Shown piece after piece: positions 1-8,171 of a stretch of 42,677 nt of DNA. The position numbers were made by a program, and so were the translations under genes. The notes under the pieces are model-generated. The model searched no databases. It was not told where the DNA came from and saw only the letters and a program-made list of their open reading frames with translations. The DNA lies in contig SUUU01000006.1 of the NCBI GenBank assembly GCA_015062335.1, positions 1 to 42,677 on the forward strand, read 5' to 3'. Within the stretch, counting starts at the first letter, position 1, and every line of letters starts with the position of its first letter. The stretch comes from Alphaproteobacteria bacterium. Lineage in GTDB: Bacteria; Pseudomonadota; Alphaproteobacteria; UBA3830.

Positions 1-84
1 AATTTTATAACATGCATGATTCCGAATAAAACATTAAGACGCAAAGCGAGAAAATATATTAAAGAGAAAATACGTTTTAAGTAG
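1..84 (+). CDS. C-terminal end of a truncated gene, possibly a glycosyltransferase
   Basis: The window opens inside an open frame that ends at the TAG at 82-84. The visible 27 residues are strongly basic and end in RRKARKYIKEKIRFK. Basic tails of the form LRRKxR are common at the C-termini of surface-polysaccharide glycosyltransferases, and the next two genes belong to mannose metabolism, so that class is a reasonable guess. No catalytic motif is in view; the assignment is inference only. The frame may equally be a chance open stretch at the edge. Confidence 0.35.
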   Translation, partial: NFITCMIPNKTLRRKARKYIKEKIRFK

Positions 85-142
85 TGATTGATACAATAAT
101 AGTGTTAGTGTATCATCGGCATGTGATGTATCGGATGCCGGG

Positions 143-517
143 ATGATTAATAATTACAAAATAGGAGAGTGTGGCGAGCGTCCTTGGGGAAGTTGGAGAG
201 TGGATAATGTTGGAAGAGGATTTGCAGAAAAAACTATCAAGGTTAATGTCAATGGATGCTTGTCCTTGCAATCTCATAAGTATCGTTCAGAAAAATGGAT
301 GATCGTTTCTGGGGATGCTGAAGTAACAGTAAATGACGATAAGTCCGTTTTGCATAGTGGAGATGTTGTAGAAATTCCAGTAGAATCGATTCATCGTTTG
401 AAAAATATCGGTGACGATGTCTTGGTCGTGAAAGAAATCCAACTAGGTGAAATATTAGACGAAAATGATATAATTCGTTACGAAGATTTGTATGGACGGG
501 TTCAAAATAAAAAATAA
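143..517 (+). CDS. Mannose-6-phosphate isomerase type II cupin (ManC C-terminal-domain-like)
   Basis: A 124-residue single-domain cupin. It matches the C-terminal isomerase half of bifunctional ManC/AlgA enzymes: RPWGSW near residue 13, the LSLQSHKYRSEKW metal-site motif around residues 41-53, GDVVEIPVESIHRLKN in the middle, and the family's closing pattern DDIIRYEDLYGR (glycine-arginine near residue 117). The expected reaction is fructose-6-P to mannose-6-P, feeding GDP-mannose for surface glycans. The N-terminal guanylyltransferase half is absent, so this is either a stand-alone isomerase or the surviving part of a broken manC. The ATG at 143 has no good Shine-Dalgarno, and an inverted repeat (CGGCAT at 117-122, ATGCCG at 135-140) sits directly upstream, which fits a displaced or truncated gene. 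Confidence 0.85.
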   Translation: MINNYKIGECGERPWGSWRVDNVGRGFAEKTIKVNVNGCLSLQSHKYRSEKWMIVSGDAEVTVNDDKSVLHSGDVVEIPVESIHRLKNIGDDVLVVKEIQLGEILDENDIIRYEDLYGRVQNKK

Positions 518-542
518 TTAAAACTTACGGTTTAAAATAGCG

Positions 543-692
543 ATGATAAATGACAAAATAGTTTTAGCGGATTTGGATGAAGCTTTAACTTTGGCTCGTC
601 TGCCAGTGACGAATGGATTTTCGGATTTTTTACGAAATTCAAAGATGGGCATGAATAGTGATATTGCATTGGCGGTGGAGGTTATTCGTTAG
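543..692 (+). pseudogene. Fragment of a HAD-type phosphomannomutase-like gene
   Basis: A 49-codon open frame begins KIVLADLDEALTLARLPV. The hydrophobic strand followed by DxD (D10, D12) and LTxAR is the nucleophile motif of HAD phosphatases, and the TLTxAR form resembles eukaryotic-type phosphomannomutase (HAD family), which normally has about 250 residues. Here the frame stops after 49 codons and runs into a transposase-like relic on the opposite strand beginning near 704. Its position 25 bases after the mannose isomerase gene supports a former GDP-mannose pathway operon. The family assignment rests on a short motif and is tentative. Confidence 0.4.
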
Positions 693-703
693 CTTAGGCT
701 TTA

Positions 704-883
704 TTGAAAAAAGGATTTAGTAACGACATTGATTTTCACCTAATGCCGCATCCAATGTCTTTGTCGATCGTTGTTGAGTTCTATTGACGACGTATAGCGC
801 TTAGATTGAGTTATTCTCGACTTAGTAAAAAATTCTCCATAGCTCTCGTATCGATCAGTGTAGATGTAAGAGATTTCGTCAAA
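704..883 (-). mobile_element. Decayed IS1-family-like transposase fragment
   Basis: Read on the minus strand from 883, sixty codons interrupted by one stop give a recognisable IS1-type DDE C-terminal pattern: YTDRYESY, then QSKRYTSSIE, then NNDRQRHW, then VVTKS. In this family the equivalent pattern is TDxxxxY / QSKxxT..IE / N..QRHW..RF.RK / VVSKS. The rest of the transposase is not readable in one frame. The element overlaps the point where the phosphomannomutase-like fragment ends, suggesting that an insertion broke that gene. Family recognition is from motif memory only. Confidence 0.5.
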
Positions 884-1008
884 CATCGATTAAAACTTTC
901 GATCGGGGTAGCGAGTTGTAGTTAAAATAGTAAACACTACTTGCTCTGAAGTTTGAGGCTCTAAGGGCTGATTTTTGCTGGCTTTTTATATGCGGTTACG
1001 CACAATAT
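874..1008. repeat. Diverged repeat, copy A
   Basis: This stretch shares three blocks with 3286-3439: TTTCGTCAAACATCGATTAA, the core around TGCTCTGAAGTTTGAGGCTC, and TATATGCGGT followed by CACAATAT. The middle is diverged and differs in length by about 20 bases. It abuts the IS1-like relic at 704-883, so the pair are probably two decayed copies of the same mobile element. The remainder to 1161 shows no gene. Confidence 0.65.
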
Positions 1009-1161
1009 GATTATCTGATAAAATTACGCAAACGCTCAAATTGCAGTAGCTGACAAATGATAGTAAAGTTCGAATCTTATTTGTAACAATCTTCTTTTTG
1101 TAAATATTTTATTAATAAGTTAGTAGTATTATTGCAGCAGAAGATGAAGTGAGAATTTAAT

Positions 1162-2652
1162 ATGCGTACATTTTTTATCGCCATTATATCGTTTGTTGCA
1201 GGAATTTCAGAGTGTACTGATTATGTTGTCGCTCCACCGCAAACTGTGTTCGATTTGCCTGACAATACTCCTGGATTAATGCAAGATAAACAAAATAAAT
1301 CTGTATGCGGACAGACGAAAGAGTGTGTACATATCGTTGTTCCTGCAACAAATGCAGAACGAGCGTTAAAAAGAAAAGATTATAATGATTTGATCGAAGC
1401 CATGACTACAGATGGAAACATCTATTTTCCATCAGACGGAACTCAACCAACAACGAAGGAAGCGGGACAATATTCCTGCGCAAACGTTGATGCTTATAAT
1501 AAAGACTCTCCAATTACAGAATGGTATATGAAAATGTTTGGAGTAATTGATAAAAATAGCGGAACTTCATCGAATGAGGGTGATTATGTAAAAGCTGGAT
1601 ATGCCTTCAAAATTAGAGGCGGATCATTACTAAAAAATATTTCGCCCAACGATAAATTCATTAATTTTTTAGTCGATAATTGTGATAAATGCAACCAATA
1701 TAGTCAACATGTTAGAATCATTAATTTTGAAAATGATTGGGCATTAACAGGTAGTTTTAAAGAAGCTTTTATCAAAATTGCATCTGATCCAGTCGGGCGT
1801 GTATTGCTCTATAGACTTCTTATTGAAATTAGAAGAATTAGTGTTTCGCAACATGGTACATATGGTGATATTGAATGTGATCTTTTGAATTTAGCCGAAG
1901 TTAATCGACTTAATTTAATAAGAAGAAACTTTTGCAGGTCTATAAATGTCGATGAAGGCAGTTTTGATTTTGTCCAATCTGCAAGAATTATACATTTTTC
2001 TACAAAACCTGTAAAACTACATATACTAAGTATGAATAAAGATTGCTCTAAAGTTGTTACACGAGGTCGCAATGCACCTGCAGATATATGTTTGATTCAC
2101 GAAATGATACACTGGTTTCAGTTTTTAAGAAATATTTACAGAACTGACAGAGAGTACGATATAGCTAACAAGGATCATTTTATAAGCTCATGTTATGGAG
2201 AGGATGAGGCAGTAAAAAGTTGGGGAGGCTCGCTTTCTCTCACTGAAATGAGAACCATCTTAGGTGGACCGAATTATCAAAATGAAAAGATCAGACAATT
2301 GATTAATAAATCTACATTTCATTCAGACTCCAACGCAGCCAATAATAGAATTTTGGTTAATGGCCAATACATTTTAAAAGAAGGAAAATATTTAGAAGGT
2401 GATGATATTTCAGAAAACGCATATAGAATGTCACAGAGCATTAATCCTTCTCTTTCCGTTAGTTATTCGATAAGATGGGGGCACACTAGTTATGATATTC
2501 CGGAGACTCCAATAAGCGACAAATACCAATTAGCAAACGTAATTGCAAGATTCTGCTGTTCCGACATTTGCAATGATAAGTCTATACTAGACAAATGGTG
2601 TATAATAACCACAGATAGGAAAAGGGGAACTGCCGTAAGCGACACAAGGTAA
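1162..2652 (+). CDS. Exported M91 (NleD)-like zinc metalloprotease candidate
   Basis: A 496-residue protein with an N-terminal hydrophobic signal (residues 1-17). It contains a zinc-protease motif HEMIH (H313, E314, H317) preceded by a hydrophobic strand (ADICLI). Downstream, LTEMRTILGG (E362) and SENAYRMSQS (from about residue 417) followed by SLSVSY reproduce the spacing of family M91 effectors such as NleD, which have HELIHA, then E..T(V/I)G, then ENxxR...R..Y. That makes E362 a candidate third ligand. The N-terminal 300 residues are not recognised and contain several cysteine pairs, consistent with an exported protein. M91 proteases are known as type III effectors acting on host kinases; the target here is unknown. 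The gene stands alone between two mobile-element relics, with only a weak Shine-Dalgarno. Confidence is good for a HExxH protease fold, lower for the exact family. Confidence 0.6.
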   Translation: MRTFFIAIISFVAGISECTDYVVAPPQTVFDLPDNTPGLMQDKQNKSVCGQTKECVHIVVPATNAERALKRKDYNDLIEAMTTDGNIYFPSDGTQPTTKEAGQYSCANVDAYNKDSPITEWYMKMFGVIDKNSGTSSNEGDYVKAGYAFKIRGGSLLKNISPNDKFINFLVDNCDKCNQYSQHVRIINFENDWALTGSFKEAFIKIASDPVGRVLLYRLLIEIRRISVSQHGTYGDIECDLLNLAEVNRLNLIRRNFCRSINVDEGSFDFVQSARIIHFSTKPVKLHILSMNKDCSKVVTRGRNAPADICLIHEMIHWFQFLRNIYRTDREYDIANKDHFISSCYGEDEAVKSWGGSLSLTEMRTILGGPNYQNEKIRQLINKSTFHSDSNAANNRILVNGQYILKEGKYLEGDDISENAYRMSQSINPSLSVSYSIRWGHTSYDIPETPISDKYQLANVIARFCCSDICNDKSILDKWCIITTDRKRGTAVSDTR

Positions 2653-2735
2653 TAATAAAAGATAATAGATTGACAAGACAGTTATTAGTTGCTAGTCTTA
2701 TCGAGATGAATTTGAGATGAGGGGAAGTATAAGAT

Positions 2736-3149
2736 ATGAAGTTATGTTACGTTATGTTTTTAGGGATAATATTTTTAAGTTGTTTGAATTTTTGTGAAGC
2801 GTGTCAAATTTCCGATTTGATTGAAAGAAATATTAGCCAAAACTTTTCGAAACCGCAAAATTTAGAACAATTAGATCAAATGTTGAAGATTCGAAAAGAT
2901 GAGTTAAAACAAACCCCATCATCTGATGCAACTTTGAGAGAATATAGTAGAATTGTAGGCTTGCTAGAGCTCGTAGAACAAATTAAGCTTTTCGATAAAA
3001 GCCAAGATGGATCGTATAATTCCAACAGTGATAAAGATCGGTTATTGTGCTTGAGCAGTTTGTATGAAGAAGATGTAGAAGATGCCGCATACAATCATGT
3101 AAATAAAATATTCCATGATTCAGAAAAAGCAACCGAAGAAGAATGGTAA
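2736..3149 (+). CDS. Small exported hypothetical protein, possibly truncated
   Basis: A 137-residue protein with a clear signal peptide (a hydrophobic stretch MFLGIIFLSCLNF and likely cleavage around residue 22, before CQISDL). The rest is charged and helical, with no recognisable domain. The ATG follows GAGGGG by a reasonable distance, which supports expression. After the TAA at 3147-3149 the same frame stays open to a TAG at 3258-3260 and encodes another 36 protein-like residues beginning EIQKLRAYYAIV, so the original protein may have been about 174 residues and lost its tail to a point mutation. It lies downstream of the M91-like gene in the same orientation. Confidence 0.6.
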   Translation: MKLCYVMFLGIIFLSCLNFCEACQISDLIERNISQNFSKPQNLEQLDQMLKIRKDELKQTPSSDATLREYSRIVGLLELVEQIKLFDKSQDGSYNSNSDKDRLLCLSSLYEEDVEDAAYNHVNKIFHDSEKATEEEW

Positions 3150-3285
3150 GAAATTCAGAAGCTGAGAGCATATTACGCCATAGTTAAAAATTTTAAGACC
3201 ATTTCTTTGAAGGTGTTGAATACATGGGAACAAGCTTTTAAGCATGGCATCTTCGTTTAGAAATGACGGGCGGTTTTTAGTTTCA

Positions 3286-3439
3286 TTTCGTCAAACATCG
3301 ATTAAAATTTTCGATCGGATTGATTGTGTAAATCAATCTTCAAGTTTTATCGTAATAAGACAAAAAAGTAACTGCTCTGTAGTTTAAGGCTCTAGACTGT
3401 GATTTTTATTGACTTTGTATATGCGGTGACTGACAATAT
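3286..3439. repeat. Diverged repeat, copy B
   Basis: Second member of the repeat pair with 874-1008. The first 22 bases are identical to copy A, and the core TGCTCTGTAGTTTAAGGCTC and the end TATATGCGGTGACTGACAATAT are recognisably the same. The centre carries extra bases relative to copy A. Both copies flank the pair of exported-protein genes at 1162-3149 in direct orientation. Confidence 0.65.
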
Positions 3440-3976
3440 CATAGAGAGTATTCAATTAAATATAGCAAAATATGGCTCCAGCAAGATTTTAAAAGTATGT
3501 TCGAAGGATAGAGAGAAGAGCAGGTTCAAAGAAGCGTTGAATATGTCTTCAGATCTAGAGACGATTTTAGTTTTTCTGGTCATGCGACCGAGATAATGCC
3601 TCGTATTGGAATTGTTTTGTTCAATAGTTATTGTATATTTTTTGCTGGCTTGATGCCGTTTTTTAGGTAAAACTGCAATGTTGAAAGTTGAGGGCTGGAA
3701 AGTGAATCATAAAAGGTCAGCTAAAAAATGGAAGGAAATCTGTAAGGGCTGCGTCTAGATTTGTTTTTTGGCGGTCCTATCTAATAATCAAAATGTTAAC
3801 TAATACTCCAGAGAATCATCAGAAATCAGAGTGGAAAAAATATCACATCAAAACATGTCTTAGACACAATTTCTAATCTATTTTTAACAAGAAGTCCCTC
3901 CGGAGTATAGTTTTGCTTTTTTCTTTTGTCCCTACCTTTCTTTCTCAATATAGACGGTGTTTATTAACAAAATACC
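3440..3976. other. Intergenic region with mobile-element debris
   Basis: About 540 bases without a convincing gene. A 65-codon open frame starting at 3399 begins inside repeat copy B, has no Shine-Dalgarno and matches nothing I know. An IS3-type fragment lies at 3678-3758. The rest, including the T-rich stretch at 3910-3960, shows no hairpin, tRNA or promoter that I can defend. Confidence 0.5.
3678..3758 (+). mobile_element. Short relic of an IS3-family OrfB transposase
   Basis: A 26-codon open stretch reads MLKVEGWKVNHKRSAKKWKE. The run L..EGW.VNHKR....W.E is the conserved motif just upstream of the catalytic core in IS3-family OrfB (typically LRREGWxVNHKRVxRLWRxEGL). It ends at a TAG after 26 residues, and no DDE core follows. 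It is too short to be functional; it marks a past insertion. Confidence 0.5.
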
Positions 3977-4333
3977 TCAATATTCCGTGTTCTTAAGAAG
4001 TTCTTTTTCTAACGGAGTAGGTGTCAAAGCAATGTTCAATTTCTCACTGGTATTGATCAATTTTTTTGTTTGTCTATCCATAATTTGTTTTTTTATATTT
4101 TGCCCATTTCGCAATTCGTCTAAAAGCTCCAGTTGCTGGGTATTGTTATTATTCACCGATCTAGCATCATGTTTTGGCATAGATTGAAGTGATGATGATA
4201 AAGAAGATACACCATCTGTTGTTATCTGTCCCTTACCATGAGTAACCGGACTATAAATTATTCCAACTAAAAAGAAAGCGATTCCGTATTTTATGAACTT
4301 TGCCAACATTTTCTCTTTCAACGTATTATTCAT
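3977..4333 (-). CDS. Small membrane-anchored or exported hypothetical protein
   Basis: A 118-residue protein with an N-terminal basic stretch, then a hydrophobic segment (about residues 15-28, KYGIAFFLVGIIYS), followed by a Ser/Asn-rich linker and a charged helical C-terminus. No family is recognised. The start is well supported: AGGAGG lies seven bases before the ATG at 4333. It follows the PHA depolymerase gene by 60 bases on the same strand and may be co-transcribed. Whether it has any link to PHA granules cannot be told from sequence. Confidence 0.6.
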   Translation of the reverse strand: MNNTLKEKMLAKFIKYGIAFFLVGIIYSPVTHGKGQITTDGVSSLSSSLQSMPKHDARSVNNNNTQQLELLDELRNGQNIKKQIMDRQTKKLINTSEKLNIALTPTPLEKELLKNTEY

Positions 4334-4393
4334 ATTGTTTCCTCCTAATAATTAACGATTACAATACTACGAAAATGCGAATTTTATTCTACC

Positions 4394-5623
4394 CTAATAA
4401 ATTCCTCTCTCTTTATCGAATTTATAAATAAATTCTTCGACTTTTGGAGCTACAGATGTTCTCCACTTACTGCCAGAAAACACTCCGTAATGTCCTACGC
4501 CAGGCTGCAAATAATGATCGTGCATTTTTTTAGGTAAGTTAGAGCATAGAGCATGAGCTGCGAAACTTTGACCGGGGGCAGAAATGTCATCTTTTTCTCC
4601 TTCAACAGTCAATAAAGCACATCGACGAATACTCTTTAGATTTATAGTTTGTCCTTTGTATTTCATTACTCCTCGAGGCAACTCATAAGTTTGAAATACT
4701 TTTTCAATGGTTTGCAAATAATAAACATCATCCATATCCAAGACGGAAAGATACTCATCATAAAACTCAGCGTGCTTATTGATAGCAGCTTGATTATTAA
4801 AAATTTTATCTTCTAAAAATTGAATATGCTTTCTGTAATGAGACTCAGGATTCATATTGATAAATGCAGTAATTTGAACAAAACCTGGATAAACCCTCCG
4901 CCCTACCCCGATATGCCCTTCCGGAACTATTGTTAAAAAGTTCTTTTCAAACCATGATAATGAATGAGTTTCTGCCAAAATATTTACCTGCGTTTTATTG
5001 GCCCTTGGGTCAATAGGGCCTCCCATTGGAACGATGGTCGTAGGCATACATGGGTCATCAGCTTCATCCATTACGGCAGCCAAAGCCATAACTTGAACAG
5101 CAGGCTGACAGATAGCCATTACATGAGTATTCGGACCTATTTTATGCATAAAATCAATCAAATAAGACAAATACATGTCTAAATCAAAATTACCGGCAGA
5201 TAAAGGCACATCTCTCAAGCTTTTCCAATCAGTAATGTAGACTTCACAAGATTGAAGCATTCTTTTTACAGTGTCTCTTTGCAAAGTAGCAAAATGTCCC
5301 GAAACAGGAGATATAATTAAAACCTTGGGTTCTTTTTTATCGGTATCCTTTTTGAATTTTATTAAATTACAAAAATCTTTTTTTAAAACTGTGGTTTGAT
5401 ACACCTGCACAGTCTGATTGTCTACAGTTACGGCATCGATGTTAAACTCCGGTTTTTGAACATATTTTGTTGTTCTTAAGAACATATCAGCCAATCCTTC
5501 AGAAAAACGCCCAGGCGCATAATTCATTGCCGTCGAGTGATCACGTAGATATCTTCTGAAAATTTGAGCTAATCGTCTTGATGGCTCCATCAAATAAGAC
5601 ATATTGTCATACATTGTGTACAT
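4394..5623 (-). CDS. phaZ: Intracellular polyhydroxyalkanoate (PHB) depolymerase
   Basis: A 409-residue alpha/beta hydrolase matching the intracellular PHA depolymerase family throughout, from the N-terminal MSYLMEPSRRLAQ to the C-terminal GVGHYGVFSGSKWR. The nucleophile position in MAICQPAVQ is Cys172 rather than Ser, as is usual in this family (Ralstonia-type PhaZ). Candidate triad partners are the Asp in GEKDDISAP and the His in GVGHYG. It mobilises stored polyhydroxybutyrate into 3-hydroxybutyrate. Length is normal. The ATG at 5623 has GAGGAG at good spacing. No PHA synthase is in this window. A TadE-like gene lies 79 bases upstream on the same strand. Confidence 0.93.
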   Translation of the reverse strand: MYTMYDNMSYLMEPSRRLAQIFRRYLRDHSTAMNYAPGRFSEGLADMFLRTTKYVQKPEFNIDAVTVDNQTVQVYQTTVLKKDFCNLIKFKKDTDKKEPKVLIISPVSGHFATLQRDTVKRMLQSCEVYITDWKSLRDVPLSAGNFDLDMYLSYLIDFMHKIGPNTHVMAICQPAVQVMALAAVMDEADDPCMPTTIVPMGGPIDPRANKTQVNILAETHSLSWFEKNFLTIVPEGHIGVGRRVYPGFVQITAFINMNPESHYRKHIQFLEDKIFNNQAAINKHAEFYDEYLSVLDMDDVYYLQTIEKVFQTYELPRGVMKYKGQTINLKSIRRCALLTVEGEKDDISAPGQSFAAHALCSNLPKKMHDHYLQPGVGHYGVFSGSKWRTSVAPKVEEFIYKFDKERGIY

Positions 5624-5702
5624 TGCTCACTCCTCGTATATAACTTTTAAGATTATAATTCAAAGTTATTAACAATTAATTAATTTAAAAATAATTTTAT
5701 AT

Positions 5703-6395
5703 TTATTTGTCAGATGCATCGATTATTCCTGAGCCTCTGCTCCAAAGAATATAATAGTCTTCACTTGAAGTGTTAGTTCCACCGTTGAATAAAACCTTTA
5801 CTAAAGCGCTTGAAAATTCGTGTCTGTAGACTACTGTCAGTACAAATGCGTATCCTGCAGGAACTTTTGTTTGAAGAAGCGTAGTGCGACTTTGTCCTAC
5901 ATCATTATTTGGAATGGTGGTATCATTCCCCTGATGCGGACCAGAAGCATCTCCGCATCCGAACGATACAGGCACCGCATTTGCGGTCGGAGCAGAATTG
6001 TCGTTACCCTGTGTAGGATATCGTATGCATTCCCCTCCGTAGGGTGAAGTTGACATCATTTTCGCTAAATCTGTGTACACACGACAATAATATCTAGCTC
6101 GTCCAACTTTGCAAAATTGAGGTAGATGTTTTTGAAAAATACTGTCAAATTCAGAAACGTTACCGTTAGAAATCAAACTAAATGTACATTCTTGACAAAT
6201 GACGTCAACTGCAGTCTGCTCTAAATAAATTTTAACCAATTCTAAACCGAATAGGATAACGTTAATGATTATAGGAATCGTCAAAACAAACTCTATCATT
6301 ACAGCGCCACGTCTACTCAAAATTACAGAAAATCTCCCGGTGAATTTTTTCATAAATCTACGCTGTACCAATCTTTTCCCAACCATTACAAACAA
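5703..6395 (-). CDS. TadE-like pilus/secretion protein
   Basis: A 230-residue protein with the TadE/TadG signature: RRGAVMIEF at about residues 28-36, followed by a hydrophobic segment (VLTIPIIINVILFGLELV) and an extracytoplasmic remainder. The family comprises pseudopilin-like minor components of Flp/Tad systems. The C-terminal region carries several cysteines and a Gly/Asn-rich part. No other tad genes are visible, so it may be an orphan. The frame opens with a TTG at 6395; an ATG at 6386 or 6353 is an equally possible start and none has a strong Shine-Dalgarno. Confidence 0.7.
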   Translation of the reverse strand: MFVMVGKRLVQRRFMKKFTGRFSVILSRRGAVMIEFVLTIPIIINVILFGLELVKIYLEQTAVDVICQECTFSLISNGNVSEFDSIFQKHLPQFCKVGRARYYCRVYTDLAKMMSTSPYGGECIRYPTQGNDNSAPTANAVPVSFGCGDASGPHQGNDTTIPNNDVGQSRTTLLQTKVPAGYAFVLTVVYRHEFSSALVKVLFNGGTNTSSEDYYILWSRGSGIIDASDK

Positions 6396-6611
6396 TACAA
6401 CCCATAATGGATACAGTACCGTATATTTTTCAGCTGTTCAATGGTTTGATTTTTGAGAGAATTGAGAAAGAGATATAAATTCAATATCAAGGAAATATAA
6501 GTAATAAAAAAAACAAAATCAATTATCTAATTGGTTAGCAATCGCTGTTTCATTTTACTTTCGCTATAACATATTACATAATTTAGGTGTTTATCGAAGG
6601 AGTAGCGGAAT

Positions 6612-7922
6612 ATGATACAAATGAAATCGTGTATCCGTTGTATTTCTGTATGTCTTTTTATAGCGTCATGTTCGCCAAAATATCATAGGCTTTTGGAGCT
6701 ATGTGATGACGTAGAAAAGGTTACAGGATTAAAGCAGAATGCAAAAGAGTATCCACTCAATAGCTCGAGTTTTGTTGCAGATACAGAGAAGTTTAGACAA
6801 AAGTTCTTTTCTGTTTGGAGAAAAGATGTACAACAGAAATGGATTTCAAATATAAAATCTAAAGATTTCGCAGAATATTTCCATAGAAAAAATTTCAGTA
6901 GAATGTATGCGAATAATCTACTACGCTGGCCATCGAAAGAACTCTTGCGTGTACAAAATAATATGAGACTTTGTGATATCGGCCAAGTAAATAGAAGGGG
7001 GATTGTGATACGCAATACAATATGCAAAGCCATGCCGACAGATGTGCCATTCTTCGAAAATGTTCATGCTCCGGGCGGAAGCTATCCATTTGACGAGAAT
7101 ATTCAATCTTTGTTTCGTATAGGTCTTCCAGTATTCGTGTCACACTTATCGCATAACAATGAATGGGCATTAGTGTGTAGCGAAATATGCTCAGGATGGG
7201 TAAAATGCAGAGATATAGCATATGTTGATGATCGATTTGTTGACCATTATACTTCACTAAAACTAGGAGTATTCATTGAAGATGGAATTCCAATACGTTC
7301 AAAAACCCAATTTCACGAAACAACAAATATCGGCATGTTGTTACCAAAAGTAGGACAAAGAGCATTAATTCCCGTAAAGACATTGCAGAATGAATCTTTT
7401 TTACAATGGTCGCGAAATAAATTCAAAAAAACTGAATTCGTTTATTTTCCATACAAATTTAACCAGACTAATGCTCATGAAATAATGAATAAGCTACTGG
7501 GGAATCATTATGCCTGGGGTGGTAACACTTACGGAGGTCGAGATTGTTCGCTGACTATTAAAGACTTTATGTGCGTGTTTGGCCGACATCTGCCAAGAAA
7601 CAGTAAAGGGCAGATAGAATCACAACGAAATGTTATTGATCTTACAAGTATTACGGATAAAGAATCAAAGATTAACGCATTGTGCACTCCATTTCAGTCA
7701 ATTGTGTATATGCCTGGACATGTTATGTTATATGTCGGACGTGATAGAAATAATCGCGCAGTATTTTTCCATAACGCAGCGGGCATTTGTCGCTTCGACG
7801 AGCTAGGACGTTTTTTTGTAGGTAAAGCTATTCTATCTCATGGTAATGACACAGAAAAGTTATATCCATCAGAAAAAACGTTGATACAAAAAGTGACCAA
7901 GGTTTCAGCTTTGAATCTTTAA
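6612..7922 (+). CDS. NlpC/P60-family lipoprotein, probable peptidoglycan endopeptidase
   Basis: A 436-residue lipoprotein: the signal peptide ends in the lipobox IASC with Cys20. The C-terminal NlpC/P60 domain is clear: HYAWGGNTYGGRDCS puts the nucleophile at Cys312, PRNSKGQ follows, and MPGHVMLYVG gives the catalytic His370. The middle region (about residues 115-270) looks like the paired SH3b domains of gamma-D-glutamyl-diamino acid endopeptidases of the YkfC/DvLys type. It should cleave stem peptides of peptidoglycan, either for recycling or against other bacteria. AAGGAG lies upstream of the ATG. It is a single gene, divergent from the TadE-like gene, in an accessory stretch. Confidence 0.8.
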   Translation: MIQMKSCIRCISVCLFIASCSPKYHRLLELCDDVEKVTGLKQNAKEYPLNSSSFVADTEKFRQKFFSVWRKDVQQKWISNIKSKDFAEYFHRKNFSRMYANNLLRWPSKELLRVQNNMRLCDIGQVNRRGIVIRNTICKAMPTDVPFFENVHAPGGSYPFDENIQSLFRIGLPVFVSHLSHNNEWALVCSEICSGWVKCRDIAYVDDRFVDHYTSLKLGVFIEDGIPIRSKTQFHETTNIGMLLPKVGQRALIPVKTLQNESFLQWSRNKFKKTEFVYFPYKFNQTNAHEIMNKLLGNHYAWGGNTYGGRDCSLTIKDFMCVFGRHLPRNSKGQIESQRNVIDLTSITDKESKINALCTPFQSIVYMPGHVMLYVGRDRNNRAVFFHNAAGICRFDELGRFFVGKAILSHGNDTEKLYPSEKTLIQKVTKVSALNL

Positions 7923-8004
7923 TCCTGATGAATTAACGGCTTTTAGTCTAATACAAGCATCCTGAGAGTATCTCTGCCTAACTATATAAATATACCATCA
8001 AATT

Positions 8005-8169
8005 TTAGACAGTTGGACAGAGATCCGAAGAGTTAGTCTTCACAAGACTGGCACAGACAAATTTATCCATCATAGCTTTCTTAACAGTCTGAAATTGCCA
8101 CAAAAATACGTTCTCTTGTTTGATTGTGCACCAAACTTGCTCAATATAAACTAAGGCTAAGAGAAGGTT
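8005..8169 (-). mobile_element. Possible C-terminal remnant of an IS630-like transposase
   Basis: On the minus strand, 54 uninterrupted codons to a TAA contain VYIEQVWCTIKQ. The pattern (N)xIEQVWxxIK is typical of the last catalytic Glu region of IS630/Tc1-type transposases, which read LNPIEQVWxxIK. Nothing upstream can be read because it runs straight into dusB. The 249-base gap between 7922 and 8172 holds nothing else that I can identify. Confidence 0.33.
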
Positions 8170-8171
8170 AT

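Noticed and set aside
3399-3596. A 65-codon open frame
   Set aside because: Starts inside repeat copy B, has no ribosome site and no family resemblance; likely chance within decayed mobile DNA.
3957-4187. A 76-codon hydrophobic frame on the plus strand
   Set aside because: Overlaps the minus-strand gene at 3977-4333, which has AGGAGG at the right distance.
4394-5623. Cys instead of Ser at the PhaZ nucleophile as a possible inactivating change
   Set aside because: Intracellular PHA depolymerases of this family normally use Cys, so it is not unusual.
6895-7257. A 120-codon open frame on the minus strand
   Set aside because: Antisense to the NlpC/P60 lipoprotein gene, which has clear motifs and a ribosome site.
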